Assembly (NCBI RefSeq): GCF_000420065.1
Contig: NZ_ATUF01000003.1
Coordinates: 62,001 to 126,000 of the forward strand
Origin: Varibaculum cambriense DSM 15806
GTDB lineage: Bacteria; Actinomycetota; Actinomycetes; Actinomycetales; Actinomycetaceae
DNA: 64,000 nucleotides
Reading direction: 5' to 3'
In this document: positions 41,459 through 52,000 of the stretch, in pieces
Position numbering within the stretch: the first letter of the stretch is position 1
Layout of the letters: each line of letters opens with the position of its first letter
Notes under the pieces: model-generated
What the model was told of the DNA's origin: nothing
What the model saw: only the letters and a program-made list of their open reading frames with translations
Database searches by the model: none
Program-made: the position numbers and the translations under genes

Positions 41459-43708
41459 TTAATCCCCACTGGAATCGGCTAGGAAAAGCTTGATGGATAG
41501 CGGCTCCAGGAAAATATCGTCGCCGGCGAGGTTAAACGGGGGAGCTTCCGCTTCCGGTTCAGAAACCGCAGAATCCCAAATCTCTTGATAGGCGGTTCCT
41601 CGTCCCGGAGCTAAGCGCACATGCTTAGGATCGAGCGTTCCGTTGAAAACCGCCAACAAATCCTGATCCCCATAGGGGCGTCCCGAACGGAGCATCTGGA
41701 AAACTCGGCTGGCCGGATCATGCCAGGCGCGATCGCCCATCAGCAGCCCCACCTGGTTATACCAGGAAAGATCGGGGATAGTGTCTCCCGGATATCGCTG
41801 GCCGCTCAAGTAGTTTGCAGGCCGGAAAACTGGGTGTTCGCGCCGCAAAGTAATCAGTTTTCGTACCGCTACATAAAAGTCTTTTTGCCAATCCACCAGG
41901 TCCCAGTTAAGCCAGGTAGTTTCATTGTCTTGGCAATAGGCGTTATTGTTACCTCCCTGGGTGCGGGCAAACTCGTCACCCGCCAAAATCATGGGGGTCC
42001 CCGCAGAAATCATTATGGTGGTGAACAGATTGAGCGCGGATCGTACCCGGGCGGTGAGTAGTTCCGCCAACGGGGAATCGCCATCTGTCCCCGGTTCTAT
42101 TTCATTACTGAGCTGGAACGCCCGCCCTTCACTACCATGATTCCAAGACAGATTATTCGGGGAGCCGTCCCGGTTGTTCTCTAGGTTTTCTTCGTTATGT
42201 TTATGGTCGTAGCTAACCAAATCCCCCATGGTGAAACCGTCATGGGCGGTTACGAAGTTAATCGAACAACGGGGAGGACGCACCGCCGGGATATTCCCGG
42301 CACCATACATATCTTGGGAACCCGAAAGCCGGGAAGCTAGTTCATAGGGAGGAGCGCCCCGGGATTCCCCGCGGGACTGGGCGCGCCCATCTGCGATCCA
42401 AAAACCGCGCACCGAGTCCCGGTAACGATCATTCCAAGTAGAGAAAGGTAGTGGGAAATCGCTGGTGCGCCAACCATCCGGCCCCATATCCCAAGGCTCG
42501 GCGATCATTTTCTTATTCCGCAAAACCGGGTCATCTAGGCAGGCTTGGAAGAAAGGATGGAAACGAGTGAAATGTTCCTCGCCCCGCCCGCAGGTAACCC
42601 CCAGGTCAAAGCGGAAACCGTCGACTCCTACATCGCCAGCCCAATAACGCAATGAATCCAGAATCATTTGGATCACTCGCGGATGGCCAGTATCTAGGGT
42701 GTTACCGCAACCGGAATAATCGATACTGGCACCCTGGGAATCTAGACGATAATACATAGCGTTATCGAGGGCGCGCCAAGAAAGCGCCTGCCCGTCGCCG
42801 CTGCCCTCACAAGTATGGTTATAAACCACGTCTAGCAGCAGTTCGATCCCATTTTGGTGCAGAATCGAAACCATTCCCCGGAACTCATCCAGGACGGCCA
42901 TGGGCCCGAGGGCACGGGCATCCTTGGTGGCATAGGAAGGCTCCGGCGCGAAATAAGACAGGGTAGAGTACCCCCAATAGTTACTTAAACCCCGCTCGTT
43001 AAGGAACGCTTCCGAAAGTTTCGCGTGTACCGGCAATAGCTCTACGGCGGTGACCCCTAAATCTTTGAGGTAAGCGATAGTAGCCGGGTGGGCTAGTCCC
43101 GCGTAGGTGCCGCGGAGTTCTTCCGGTACTCCCCTCAGCTGTTTAGTGAGTCCTTTGACGTGTGCCTCGTAAATAACCGTGTTTTCCCAAGGAATGGCTG
43201 GACCCGGCGCCACCTCAAACTCTTTACCAGTGACCACTCCGCGCACGGTATAGGGCGCCGAGTTAGTGGGGTCGAGCTCCAAAGGATAGAGCGGATACAG
43301 CTGATCATCGGTTTTATGGGCGTAAGTTTGACTGCAAAGCTGCACGTTTCCGCTGATAGCACGAGCATAGGGGTCGAGGGCGAGTTTATAGGGATTAAAA
43401 AGGTGACCGCGTTCCGGATCCCAAGGCCCCCAGGTGCGAATACCATAGTAGGTTCCGGCCAATACCCCGGAAACATGCCCATGCCAGATACCATCGACCG
43501 GACCTAAAAGTCGGTAACGAGTTTCGTGAGCGGTAGGTTCCGCCGAAGTAAAAAAACAGATTTCTACCGCAGAGGCATTCGGGGCAACCACCGCGATATC
43601 CACCCCGTTGCCTTGCAGGTGCACTCCCAGGCGGCTGGGGTCAGCGGTGCCATCATGCACAAAGGGGCTGGACGGCCTAAAAAAGTCGTCTATTACTGGT
43701 TTCGACAC
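41459..43708 (-). CDS. glgX: Glycogen debranching enzyme
   Basis: 749 residues, GH13_11 isoamylase-type enzyme cleaving alpha-1,6 branches of glycogen during breakdown. It has an N-terminal CBM48 domain (~15-130), then YEAHVKGLT near 190, the nucleophile Asp in VDGFRFDLGVTCGRG near 365, the acid Glu in MIAEPWDMGPDGW near 400 and VTAHDGFTMGDLVSY near 490. GTG 43706-43708 is supported by a TAGGAT box ending 7 bases upstream. It complements the GlgE/GlgB synthetic route elsewhere in the window. Confidence 0.95.
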   Translation of the reverse strand: MSKPVIDDFFRPSSPFVHDGTADPSRLGVHLQGNGVDIAVVAPNASAVEICFFTSAEPTAHETRYRLLGPVDGIWHGHVSGVLAGTYYGIRTWGPWDPERGHLFNPYKLALDPYARAISGNVQLCSQTYAHKTDDQLYPLYPLELDPTNSAPYTVRGVVTGKEFEVAPGPAIPWENTVIYEAHVKGLTKQLRGVPEELRGTYAGLAHPATIAYLKDLGVTAVELLPVHAKLSEAFLNERGLSNYWGYSTLSYFAPEPSYATKDARALGPMAVLDEFRGMVSILHQNGIELLLDVVYNHTCEGSGDGQALSWRALDNAMYYRLDSQGASIDYSGCGNTLDTGHPRVIQMILDSLRYWAGDVGVDGFRFDLGVTCGRGEEHFTRFHPFFQACLDDPVLRNKKMIAEPWDMGPDGWRTSDFPLPFSTWNDRYRDSVRGFWIADGRAQSRGESRGAPPYELASRLSGSQDMYGAGNIPAVRPPRCSINFVTAHDGFTMGDLVSYDHKHNEENLENNRDGSPNNLSWNHGSEGRAFQLSNEIEPGTDGDSPLAELLTARVRSALNLFTTIMISAGTPMILAGDEFARTQGGNNNAYCQDNETTWLNWDLVDWQKDFYVAVRKLITLRREHPVFRPANYLSGQRYPGDTIPDLSWYNQVGLLMGDRAWHDPASRVFQMLRSGRPYGDQDLLAVFNGTLDPKHVRLAPGRGTAYQEIWDSAVSEPEAEAPPFNLAGDDIFLEPLSIKLFLADSSGD

Positions 43709-43715
43709 GTGTTCA

Positions 43716-43721
43716 ATCCTA
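43716..43721 (-). promoter_or_regulatory. Predicted -10 box of a leaderless promoter (glgX)
   Basis: Minus-strand TAGGAT, then 7 bases (TGAACAC), then GTG at 43708. It shows that a GTG start can sit in the same leaderless position. Confidence 0.5.
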
Positions 43722-43849
43722 TCGGCTGGTGTGCAATAGGGCTATTCCTCTAGCTAACTGGGTTTTAGACAGATGGTTATTTTCCTCCCTTAGCAAAGGG
43801 GTAGGGCTTCTCACTTTTTCACCGCGAAAGCTTGTGGCAAGGTAGAACT

Positions 43850-44638
43850 ATGAGGATTGTCGTAACTGTAAAGCATGTACCCAACCCGCAGTCTGAACGG
43901 CGCATTGAAAATGGCCACTTGGTGCGCGGGGAAGAAGATACCCTAAACGACCTGGATGAGAACGCGATTGAGGCGGCTCTCAGCGCGAAAGCGGTAGTAC
44001 CGGATGCCGAAATTATTGCCATCACTATGGGGCCGGAGGGAGCGAAGAAAGCCCTGTTGCGTGCCCTCCAGATGGGGGCAGACCGGGCCTATCACCTGTG
44101 TGACCCCGCCCTGGCGGGCTCGGATGTGACCGTGACTGCCCGGGTACTGGCGCGGGCTATCGAGAAAATCGGGGACGTTGATTTGGTAATTTGCGGAAGC
44201 TCTTCCCTGGACGGGATGACTTCGATGCTGCCGGGAGCGCTGGCAGCTACCTTGCAGCTGCCGGTAATAACCGATGCTTCCGAAGTTAGTTTCAGCGCCG
44301 AGGCCGTAGAAGCCACCAGCTATCAGGTGAGTACGGCGCTTACCTTACGTGCAGAATATCCCCTGGTGCTGTCGGTAAATGACGAGGCTAACCGGCCGCA
44401 CTATCCCGGGTTTAAGGAAATGTTAGCGGCGAAGAAGAAACCGATTGAGCAATGGGATCTAGCCGAGCTAGAGCTCAGCCCGGAGGAAGTAGGCGCTGCC
44501 GATTCCGGTACTGAAGTGTTAGACGCCCAGCTATACAGCCAAGAAAAGAACCAGGGAACTATCGTTACCGACTCGGCAAACGCTGGCGAAGCATTAGCAA
44601 AATACCTGGTTGAAGCCGGTTTTGCGCAGGAGAAGTAG
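43850..44638 (+). CDS. etfB: Electron transfer flavoprotein subunit beta
   Basis: 262 residues. It pairs with EtfA to carry electrons from acyl-CoA or other flavin dehydrogenases. The N-terminal MRIVVTVKHVPNPQSERR, the AMP-binding TMGPEGAKKALLRALQMGADRAYHL near residue 62 (quoted in part) and CGSSSLDGMTSMLPGALAATL near 120 are family-typical. ATG 43850 is chosen over an in-frame TTG six codons upstream; an AAGG site precedes it. The gene is 9 bases upstream of etfA and heads etfB-etfA-iscS-mnmA, an order conserved in actinobacteria. Confidence 0.93.
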   Translation: MRIVVTVKHVPNPQSERRIENGHLVRGEEDTLNDLDENAIEAALSAKAVVPDAEIIAITMGPEGAKKALLRALQMGADRAYHLCDPALAGSDVTVTARVLARAIEKIGDVDLVICGSSSLDGMTSMLPGALAATLQLPVITDASEVSFSAEAVEATSYQVSTALTLRAEYPLVLSVNDEANRPHYPGFKEMLAAKKKPIEQWDLAELELSPEEVGAADSGTEVLDAQLYSQEKNQGTIVTDSANAGEALAKYLVEAGFAQEK

Positions 44639-44647
44639 GAGGAAATC

Positions 44648-45631
44648 GTGAGCGAGAAAATCGAAAAAGATGTCCTAGTTTTTGCCCACCCGGATGCGGC
44701 TCGTCCCCAGCACCTATCGGTAGCGGCGGCGCGCCTGATTACCTTGGCGCGGGAAATCACCGGCGGTAGGGTAGTGGCGCTCGCGCCCTCTTCCATTACC
44801 CCTCAACATTTTTCCCAGGTCGGGGTAGCAGCCGTGCGCTATTTTGACCCGGAAGAAACCGGAACCTGGCAGGTAGGGGCGGTTTTAGCTGACCTAGTGG
44901 TTTCTGCGGTCCGTACCGGAGACTTTGGGGCCGTATTGCTGCCCTCAACCTCCTGGGGACGCGACGGCGCTGCCCAAGGCGCTATCCTTTTGGATTCGGG
45001 GGCCAGCACCGATGTGACCAGCCTAAAGGTGGTTGACGGGAAACTGGTGGCCGGTAAATCGGTACTCGATGGCACCTGGGAAACCAGCTACTATATTCGC
45101 CGCGGCATCCCGGTAGTAGCCATGCGGACTACGGCACTCTCGGCGGTACCGGTAGCCGAATTCTCCGAGGTAGAAACCGAGGATCTGCAAGTACAGCTGC
45201 GTGAATCTACTAAACGCATCCAAGTAGTCTCTCAAGAAGACACCGGATCTTCCCACGCGGGACTAACCGAAGCGCCAGTAGTGGTATGCGCCGGGCGCGG
45301 GGTTAACGGCGATTTTGGTCCGGCCGAGCAGCTAGCCGAGGTATTGGGCGGGTCTGTGGGAGCCACCCGCGTAGCCTGCGAACAAGGCTGGATTGATCGC
45401 GCCGCCCAAATCGGGCAATCCGGGATCTCTATCGCCCCTAACCTTTATATCGGGATGGGGATTTCTGGGGATCACCACCACGTGTGCGGGATTCGCGGCG
45501 CCAAGAAAATCGTGGCGATCTGTGATGATCCCGAGGCACGCATCTTTGAAATGGCAGATTTCGGGGTAGTCGGGGATCTATTCACCGTGGTTCCGGATGC
45601 CCTGTCTAGAATCAAGCCGCTGGACGCATAG
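44648..45631 (+). CDS. etfA: Electron transfer flavoprotein subunit alpha
   Basis: 327 residues, FAD-binding partner of EtfB. The C-terminal FAD domain shows VCAGRGVNGDFGPAEQLAEVLGG near residue 213 (quoted in part), GATRVACEQGWI near 235, the IGQSGISIAPNLYIGMGISG segment near 258 and the terminal PDALSRI. GTG start behind AGGAGGAAATC. Its TAG stop shares one base with the following cysteine desulfurase start, so the two are translationally coupled. Confidence 0.93.
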   Translation: MSEKIEKDVLVFAHPDAARPQHLSVAAARLITLAREITGGRVVALAPSSITPQHFSQVGVAAVRYFDPEETGTWQVGAVLADLVVSAVRTGDFGAVLLPSTSWGRDGAAQGAILLDSGASTDVTSLKVVDGKLVAGKSVLDGTWETSYYIRRGIPVVAMRTTALSAVPVAEFSEVETEDLQVQLRESTKRIQVVSQEDTGSSHAGLTEAPVVVCAGRGVNGDFGPAEQLAEVLGGSVGATRVACEQGWIDRAAQIGQSGISIAPNLYIGMGISGDHHHVCGIRGAKKIVAICDDPEARIFEMADFGVVGDLFTVVPDALSRIKPLDA

Positions 45632-46878
45632 TGGAGCTAGCCTACCTAGATAACGCTGCCTCCGAGCCGCTACGCCCGCAGGCGTTAGCGGCGATGAATG
45701 AGGCGGCTGCTAGCCTTGCCGGAATTGGGGCTAATCCCTCTTCCGCGCATGCGGCCGGGCGTAAAGCGGCGGCGCTATTAGAGACCGCCCGCGCCCAGGT
45801 GGCGAGGGCGCTAGGAGCCGAACCGGCAGAAGTTATTTTCACCGGGGGCGGTACCGATTCTTGTGCCCTGGCGCTGCGCGGCCTGGCGAGGGCGGCGCGC
45901 CGCCAGGATTCCAGCCGCACCCAAATAGTGGTTAGTCAGGTAGAACATGATGCAGTTGGGCTTAATGCTCGCGACTTGCAGGATGCCGGCTTTAAGGTGC
46001 AAGTACTGCCGGTAGATAGCGGCGGGGTAGTAGAGCTGGAAGCGGTATCCGCCCTCGACACCACTCAAATAGCGGCGGTGTCAGTGATGAGCGTGTGTAA
46101 CGAAAACGGAGTGGTGCAGCCGGTTTCTAAGCTGTGCCATTTGCTGGCCGAAAAAGTAGCAGCAGATACGCGGGCTGGGCAAGGCGATCACTCTGCCGGC
46201 GGGAAAGGTACCGGCAGCGGCTCAGATAGCGGGTTCGCTATTCACACGGACGCGATTGCCGCAGCCGGACGCCAAGAAATAAACTTTGCGGGTTCCCCGG
46301 TAGATGCCATTTCGCTGGCCTGTCACAAAGTGGGCGGGCCGGCAGCCCTGGGGGTACTGCTGGCGCGCCGGGAAGTAAAAATCGCTAGCGACCGGCGCGG
46401 AGGCGGCCAAGAACGGGCGCTTAGAGCCGGCACCCAAGACGTAATCGCCGCCGTCGGGGCAGCAGCAGCATTTACCGCTGCTCAGCAAGAACTAGCAGAA
46501 ACCAAGCGGCGTCACCAGCAGTTACGGGAAAAACTATTGCAAGGCGCGTTAAAAATTCCGGGAGTAAAACTGGCCAGCGAAGCCCTCGCAGTACCCGGCA
46601 TTGTCCAGTTTGCGCTGCAAGGCGCGGAAGCCGAAGGGCTACTGTTTGCCCTGGATCAGGCGGGAATCTGCGCCTCGGCCGGATCCGCCTGCCACACCGG
46701 GGTAGCGCGTCCCTCCCCGGTACTTTTAGCGCAAGGCTATAGCGAACAGGACGCCCTCGGGTCTTTACGAATCTCCTTTGGCTGGTCCACGCGGGACGAG
46801 GATGTAGACCGGCTGTTACAGGCATTACCGGGCGCCCTCAGTGCCTCCCGGAAACTCGCAGAGCGGGAGAGGAAATAA
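45631..46878 (+). CDS. iscS: Cysteine desulfurase (NifS/IscS family)
   Basis: 415 residues, PLP enzyme that takes sulfur from L-cysteine to a protein persulfide. YLDNAASEPLRP opens the protein, GGTDSCALALRG is near residue 70, the PLP lysine is in SLACHKVGGPAALG near 230, and the sulfur-accepting Cys lies in the loop CASAGSACHTGVARPS near 345. GTG 45631 overlaps the etfA stop by one base. MnmA, a sulfur user, is encoded directly downstream, so this enzyme is the likely sulfur donor for tRNA 2-thiolation. A Gly/Ser/Asp-rich insertion at ~185-200 is unusual. Confidence 0.92.
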   Translation: MELAYLDNAASEPLRPQALAAMNEAAASLAGIGANPSSAHAAGRKAAALLETARAQVARALGAEPAEVIFTGGGTDSCALALRGLARAARRQDSSRTQIVVSQVEHDAVGLNARDLQDAGFKVQVLPVDSGGVVELEAVSALDTTQIAAVSVMSVCNENGVVQPVSKLCHLLAEKVAADTRAGQGDHSAGGKGTGSGSDSGFAIHTDAIAAAGRQEINFAGSPVDAISLACHKVGGPAALGVLLARREVKIASDRRGGGQERALRAGTQDVIAAVGAAAAFTAAQQELAETKRRHQQLREKLLQGALKIPGVKLASEALAVPGIVQFALQGAEAEGLLFALDQAGICASAGSACHTGVARPSPVLLAQGYSEQDALGSLRISFGWSTRDEDVDRLLQALPGALSASRKLAERERK

Positions 46879-47985
46879 ATGAAAGTATTAGCAGCCCTGT
46901 CTGGAGGGGTAGACTCCGCGGTCGCCGCCGCCCTCGCAGTCGAAGCAGGACATGACGTAACCGCCGTCCATATGGCGCTTAGCGCTAACCAGACCCAAAA
47001 CCGTTGTGGCTCGCGCGGATGTTGCACCGTAGAAGATGCTTCTGATGCGCGCCTGGCGGCCTCCATGTTGGGGATTCCCTTCTACGTGTGGGATATGGCG
47101 GAGACCTTCGAAGAAACCGTAGTAGAAGATTTCTTGAACGAATACCGGCGCGGACGCACACCCAACCCCTGTGTACGCTGCAACGAGTTCGTAAAATTTA
47201 GGGAACTAGCTACCCGCGCCGATGCCCTGGGATTCGATGCCGTATGTACCGGACATTACGCTCGCGTATTGAGGGGACCGGGTGGAGTGGAACTACACCG
47301 CGCCAAATGCATCGAAAAAGACCAATCCTATGTGCTGGCGATAATGGGGCGTCAGGCTCTAGAGAAAGTGGTTTTTCCGCTCGGAGAGTATAAATCGAAG
47401 AGCGAGGTACGCGCAGAAGCCGAGCGACGCGGCCTGCCCATGTCCGCCAAACCAGATTCGTACGATATCTGTTTCATCGCCGACGGGGATACTCGCGGAT
47501 TCTTGCGTTCCCACCTGGGCAGTAAAGCCGGAAAAATCGTGGATACGGAGGGCGCAGAAGTGGGAACCCACTCGGGTGCCTATCAGTTCACTATCGGGCA
47601 GCGTAAAGGACTAAACCTGGGGCGGCCGGCTGCCGATGGGCGTCCTCGCTACGTGCTAGGTACCGATATGAAAACCAATACGGTAGTAGTTGGTGCCAGC
47701 GAGTTGCTGAGCGTAGATGGAATCACCGCCACCGACGCAGTTTTACTTACCGAACCGGATGATCCCGCACTAGCCGGGCAGGCAGAAGTAACTTTGCAGT
47801 ATCGGGCGCACGGGCAACAAGTACCGGCGAAAGTTTATTTAGAGGCAGACGGCACCTTGCGCGCCCAGCTGCTTAAGCCCACCCGCGCGGTTGCCTCCGG
47901 GCAATCCCTAGTGGTCTATTTGGGGGATCGCGCCATCTGTGAGGCAACTATCGAAGAGGCGTTTAAGCAGGAAAAGGGGCAGTAG
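46879..47985 (+). CDS. mnmA: tRNA-specific 2-thiouridylase
   Basis: 368 residues. It adds sulfur to U34 of tRNA-Lys, tRNA-Glu and tRNA-Gln. The PP-loop SGGVDSAVAAAL is at residue 8, the first catalytic Cys in RTPNPCVRCNEFVKF near 96, and the second in SYDICFIADGD near 195. FTIGQRKGLNLG near 235 and the C-terminal beta-barrel complete the family layout. The start ATG is flush with the iscS stop, preceded by GAGAGGAAA. Sulfur should pass from the cysteine desulfurase encoded just upstream. Confidence 0.95.
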   Translation: MKVLAALSGGVDSAVAAALAVEAGHDVTAVHMALSANQTQNRCGSRGCCTVEDASDARLAASMLGIPFYVWDMAETFEETVVEDFLNEYRRGRTPNPCVRCNEFVKFRELATRADALGFDAVCTGHYARVLRGPGGVELHRAKCIEKDQSYVLAIMGRQALEKVVFPLGEYKSKSEVRAEAERRGLPMSAKPDSYDICFIADGDTRGFLRSHLGSKAGKIVDTEGAEVGTHSGAYQFTIGQRKGLNLGRPAADGRPRYVLGTDMKTNTVVVGASELLSVDGITATDAVLLTEPDDPALAGQAEVTLQYRAHGQQVPAKVYLEADGTLRAQLLKPTRAVASGQSLVVYLGDRAICEATIEEAFKQEKGQ

Positions 47986-48038
47986 CCAATTCTGGGACTG
48001 GAAAGGGTGCCTTGCCTTAGGTTAATATATTCAAGCCA

Positions 48039-48123
48039 GCGCGAGTGGCGGAATTGGTAGACGCGCTAGATTTAGGTTCTAGTGTCTTACGACGTGCGGG
48101 TTCAAGTCCCGCCTCGCGTACCA
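48039..48123 (+). tRNA. tRNA-Leu (anticodon TAG)
   Basis: 85 bases including encoded CCA at 48121-48123. The acceptor arms GCGCGAG and CTCGCGT pair with a terminal G-U, the D-arm contains GGAATTGGTAGA, the anticodon loop is gaTTTAGGt with TAG, a variable arm follows (GTCTTACGAC), and the T-arm is GCGGGTTCAAGTCCCGC. It reads CUA and related CUN codons. Confidence 0.94.
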
Positions 48124-48226
48124 GCTATAGCGGCTCTGACCAGCTTAAATAAAATGGTAGAGTTAAAATCAATACGGCGCCTAGGCGTTAGTATCTCTAC
48201 GTTTAACTATTTAAGAGGGAGTTTCC

Positions 48227-48703
48227 ATGTCAGAGTTAACCGCAGGTCAAAAGGCTCCAGATTTCACTTTGCCCACCGATCAAGGCACCGAAGTTAGTTT
48301 GCAAGGACTATTGGAAGAATCCGAAAAAGGGGCAGTTATTTATTTCTATCCCAAGGCTTCTACCCCCGGCTGTACTACTGAGGCCTGCGATTTCCGCGAC
48401 TCTTTGAACTCGCTAAAATCTGCCGGATACGCAGTCGTGGGAATCAGTCCCGATAAAATGCCGGCCTTGGAAAAGTTCCGGGACAAGCAAGAACTTAACT
48501 TTCCGTTAGCCTCCGATCCGGAACGGGAAGTAATGAGCGCCTGGGGTGCCTACGGAGAAAAGAACTCCTATGGTCGTCTGGTAAAAGGGGTAATCCGCAC
48601 GACCGTAGTAGTGGGCAAAGACGGAAAAGTAGTGCTCGCCAAATATCGGGTACGCGCCAAAGGGCATGTGGCTCGCCTGCGCAAAGAACTGGGAATCGAC
48701 TAG
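48227..48703 (+). CDS. bcp: Thioredoxin-dependent thiol peroxidase (Bcp/PrxQ type)
   Basis: 158 residues, atypical 2-Cys peroxiredoxin reducing hydrogen and organic peroxides with thioredoxin. The peroxidatic Cys is in YPKASTPGCTTEACDFRDS and the resolving Cys is five residues later; FPLASDPEREV and GVIRTTVVVGKDGKV follow the family pattern. ATG follows GAGGGAG. It is a single gene between tRNA-Leu and the tRNA-Lys pair. Confidence 0.95.
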   Translation: MSELTAGQKAPDFTLPTDQGTEVSLQGLLEESEKGAVIYFYPKASTPGCTTEACDFRDSLNSLKSAGYAVVGISPDKMPALEKFRDKQELNFPLASDPEREVMSAWGAYGEKNSYGRLVKGVIRTTVVVGKDGKVVLAKYRVRAKGHVARLRKELGID

Positions 48704-48751
48704 TAAACGACAGCGCGGATCAGGGGAGAGCTGTCGAATAAGCGGCAAGTT

Positions 48752-48828
48752 TGGTACGCCACCGGGGACTCGAACCCCGAACCCTCTGATTAAGAGTCAG
48801 ATGCTCTAGCCAGTTGAGCTAGTGGCGC
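48752..48828 (-). tRNA. tRNA-Lys (anticodon CTT), copy with encoded CCA
   Basis: 77 bases. On the minus strand GCGCCAC pairs with GTGGCGT (terminal G-U), the D-arm is GCTC...GAGC, the anticodon stem-loop is TCTGA-CTCTTAA-TCAGA, the T-arm is CGGGGTTCGAGTCCCCG, discriminator A, then CCA in the DNA. Same mature body as the copy at 48854. Confidence 0.95.
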
Positions 48829-48853
48829 CTGGGTAAAGTCGCAATGACTTTCG

Positions 48854-48927
48854 TACGCCACCGGGGACTCGAACCCCGAACCCTCTGATTAAGAGTCAGA
48901 TGCTCTAGCCAGTTGAGCTAGTGGCGC
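48854..48927 (-). tRNA. tRNA-Lys (anticodon CTT), copy without encoded CCA
   Basis: 74 bases, identical in its whole mature body to the copy at 48752-48828, 25 bases upstream on the same strand. Here the discriminator A is followed by CGA rather than CCA, so the end must be added by tRNA nucleotidyltransferase. Confidence 0.95.
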
Positions 48928-49039
48928 ATCGCTGCTAAACGCAACGAATAAACTCTAACCCGCCAGGCACGTCCTGGCGAAACCAATACCGGCATTGGGA
49001 GCAGTTTCACACGTGGAAGAAACAAAGTCGGCGCCAAGC

Positions 49040-49045
49040 TAGACT
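49040..49045 (+). promoter_or_regulatory. Predicted -10 box of a leaderless promoter (dnaE)
   Basis: TAGACT, then 7 bases (GGTGGGC), then ATG 49053, the same arrangement as trpS. It argues for ATG 49053 as start rather than the in-frame GTG at 49047. Confidence 0.55.
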
Positions 49046-49052
49046 GGTGGGC

Positions 49053-52000
49053 ATGGCGCCAGCGAAAGATTTTGTTCATCTTCATGTTCACACCGACTAT
49101 TCCATGTTGGATGGTGCCGCCCGGATTGGAAAACTAGTGGAGCGGGCGGTAGAAATCGGTCAACCGGCCGTAGCTATCACCGACCATGGCTACCTGTTTG
49201 GCGCTTACGAGTTCTATGCTGCTGCCCGCAACGCAGGAATTAAACCCATAATCGGCCTCGAAGCCTATATCACCCCCGGTACTTCCCGCTTTGACCAAAC
49301 TCGGCAACGCTGGGGAGAAGAAAGCCAGCGGGCAGATGACGTATCGGCACGTGGCGCCTACACCCATATGACGCTGCTTTCGCGCACCACCGAGGGGATG
49401 CACAACCTGTTTCGCTTAGGGTCGCTGGCCTCCATCGATGGGCAGATGCAAAAATGGCCGCGCGCCGACCGGGATCTGCTGGAACGCTACTCCACCGGGC
49501 TGATTGGAACCAGCGGTTGCCCCTCGGGAGAAATCCAAACTCGCCTGCGTCTAGGACAGTGGGAAGAAGCCAAAAAAGCTGCCGGAGAACTACAAGATAT
49601 TTTCGGGAAAGAAAATTTCTTTATCGAACTTATGGATCACGGCCTGCAAATCGAGCGGCGAGTGCGCAACGATTTGCTGAAACTGGCGAAAGTTATTGAC
49701 GCCCCCCTGATAGCCACCAACGACTCGCACTACGTCCTCAAAAGCGATCAACCCACCCAAGATGCCCTGCTGTGTATCAACTCGGGTTCGCGGCTCAACG
49801 ATGCTGACCGCTTCCGTTTCGAAGGCTCCGGGTACTACCTGAAAAGCGCAGAAGAAATGCGGGAACTATTCTCTGAATTCCCCGAGGCCTGCGATAACAC
49901 CTTGAAAATCGCGGAAATGTGCGAGGTGCATTTTCAAACTACCGACGAGGGCGCCGACTATATGCCCCAGTTCGAAGTGCCCTCTGGGGAAGACACTACC
50001 AGCTGGTTTGTCAAAGAAGTTCAGCGCGGCCTGCACCGGCGCTACCCGCAAGGGATCCCCGAAAAATCCCAAAAACAAGCCGACTACGAATGCGGGATCA
50101 TCACCCAGATGGGATTCCCCGGATACTTCCTGGTGGTAGCCGACTATATTAACTGGGCGAAAGCACAAGGAATCCGGGTAGGGCCCGGACGTGGGTCGGG
50201 AGCCGGATCAATCGTGGCCTACGCGATGGGGATTACCGAACTCGACCCCCTCGAACATGGGCTCATGTTTGAACGTTTCCTTAACCCCGAACGGGTGTCT
50301 ATGCCCGATATCGACGTAGACTTCGATGAGCGCCGGCGCGGGGAAGTCATCGATTACGTAACCGAAAAATACGGGAAAGACCGGGTTGCGCAGGTAGTCA
50401 CTTACGGCAAGATTAAAGCCAAGCAGGCGCTAAAAGACTCTTGCCGGATCATGGATAAGCCCTATGCGCTGGGTGATCAGCTCACCAAGAAAATGCCGCC
50501 CGCGATTATGGGTAAAGATATCCCGCTGTCGGGAATCTACGATGAGAAGCATCCACGCTACGGGGAAGCCAGCGAGTTTCGCCAATACGTTTCCGATAAC
50601 GCAGGCGAGGTTAAACCGGTTATCAAAATGGCGCAAGGGCTAGAGGGCATTACCCGGCAATGGGGAGTGCACGCCTGCGCGGTCATCATGTCCAGTCATG
50701 ATTTAACCGATATCGTGCCTATGATGAAACGCCTGGCCGACGGGGCGATCATCACCCAATTCGACTATCCCACCTGCGAAACCTTGGGACTGTTGAAAAT
50801 GGACTTCCTGGGGCTGCGTAACCTAACTGTCATCTCGGATGCCCTCGACAATATCGTGGCTAACGGGAAGGAACCTCTGGATTTAGAGCAAGTTCCCCTG
50901 GATAACCGCCCCACTTATGAGCTGCTTTCCCGAGCGGAAACCCTGGGGGTATTCCAGCTGGATTCTGCGGGGATGCGGTCGCTGATGCGGCTGATGAAGC
51001 CTACCGAGTTCTCCGATATTTCTGCGGTCGGCGCCCTCTACCGGCCTGGCCCTATGGGGGCGAACTCGCACACCAACTATGCTTTGCGGAAAAATGGGCG
51101 CCAAGAAATCGAGCCTATCCATCCCGCCCTCTCCGAAGCCCTTGCCGATATTTTGGACGAAACCTACGGTCTCATCGTCTACCAAGAGCAGGTAATGGCA
51201 ATCGCCCAAAAAGTCGCCGGCTATTCCCTGGGGCAGGCAGATATTTTGCGGCGCGCCATGGGTAAGAAAAAGAAAAAGGAGATGGATAAACAGTATTCGC
51301 GCTTCCACGATGGGATGATCGAGCGCGGATATCCCGAGGACGCGGTCAGTAAACTTTGGGAAATTCTGGTGCCGTTCTCCTCCTATGCGTTCAATAAATC
51401 GCACTCCGCTGCCTATGGGTTAGTTTCCTATTGGACGGCCTACCTCAAAGCCAACTATCCCACCGAATACATGGCGGCGCTGCTGACCTCCACCAAAGAT
51501 AACAAAGATAAACTGGGGCTTTACCTGCGAGAATGTCGCCGGATGAATATTGCGGTGTTACCTCCGGACGTGAACGCCTCCGACTCAGATTTCACTGCAG
51601 TTGGCGAATCCATCCGCTTCGGTCTGTCTGCAGTACGTAACGTCGGTATCAACGTGGTTGCCGAAATCGTGAAAGCCCGTAAAGAAAAAGGTGACTACAC
51701 TTCGTTCCACGATTTTCTGGACAAAGTCCCCATCGAGGTTTGTAACAAGCGGGTAGTGGAATCTCTGATTAAGGCGGGGGCCTTCGATTCCTTAGGGCAC
51801 GCCCGCCGCCCGCTCGAAGCCATCCATATTGAGGCCGTCGACTCCGTGATCGACGTGAAACGAAACGCCGCCATGGGGCAAGAAGATCTCTTCGGGATGA
51901 TGGCTGCCGATGAGGGAGTTACTTTCACCGTGCAAATCCCCGAGCTTCCGGAATGGGATAAACAGCAAAAACTCAAGTTCGAACGGGACATGTTGGGGCT

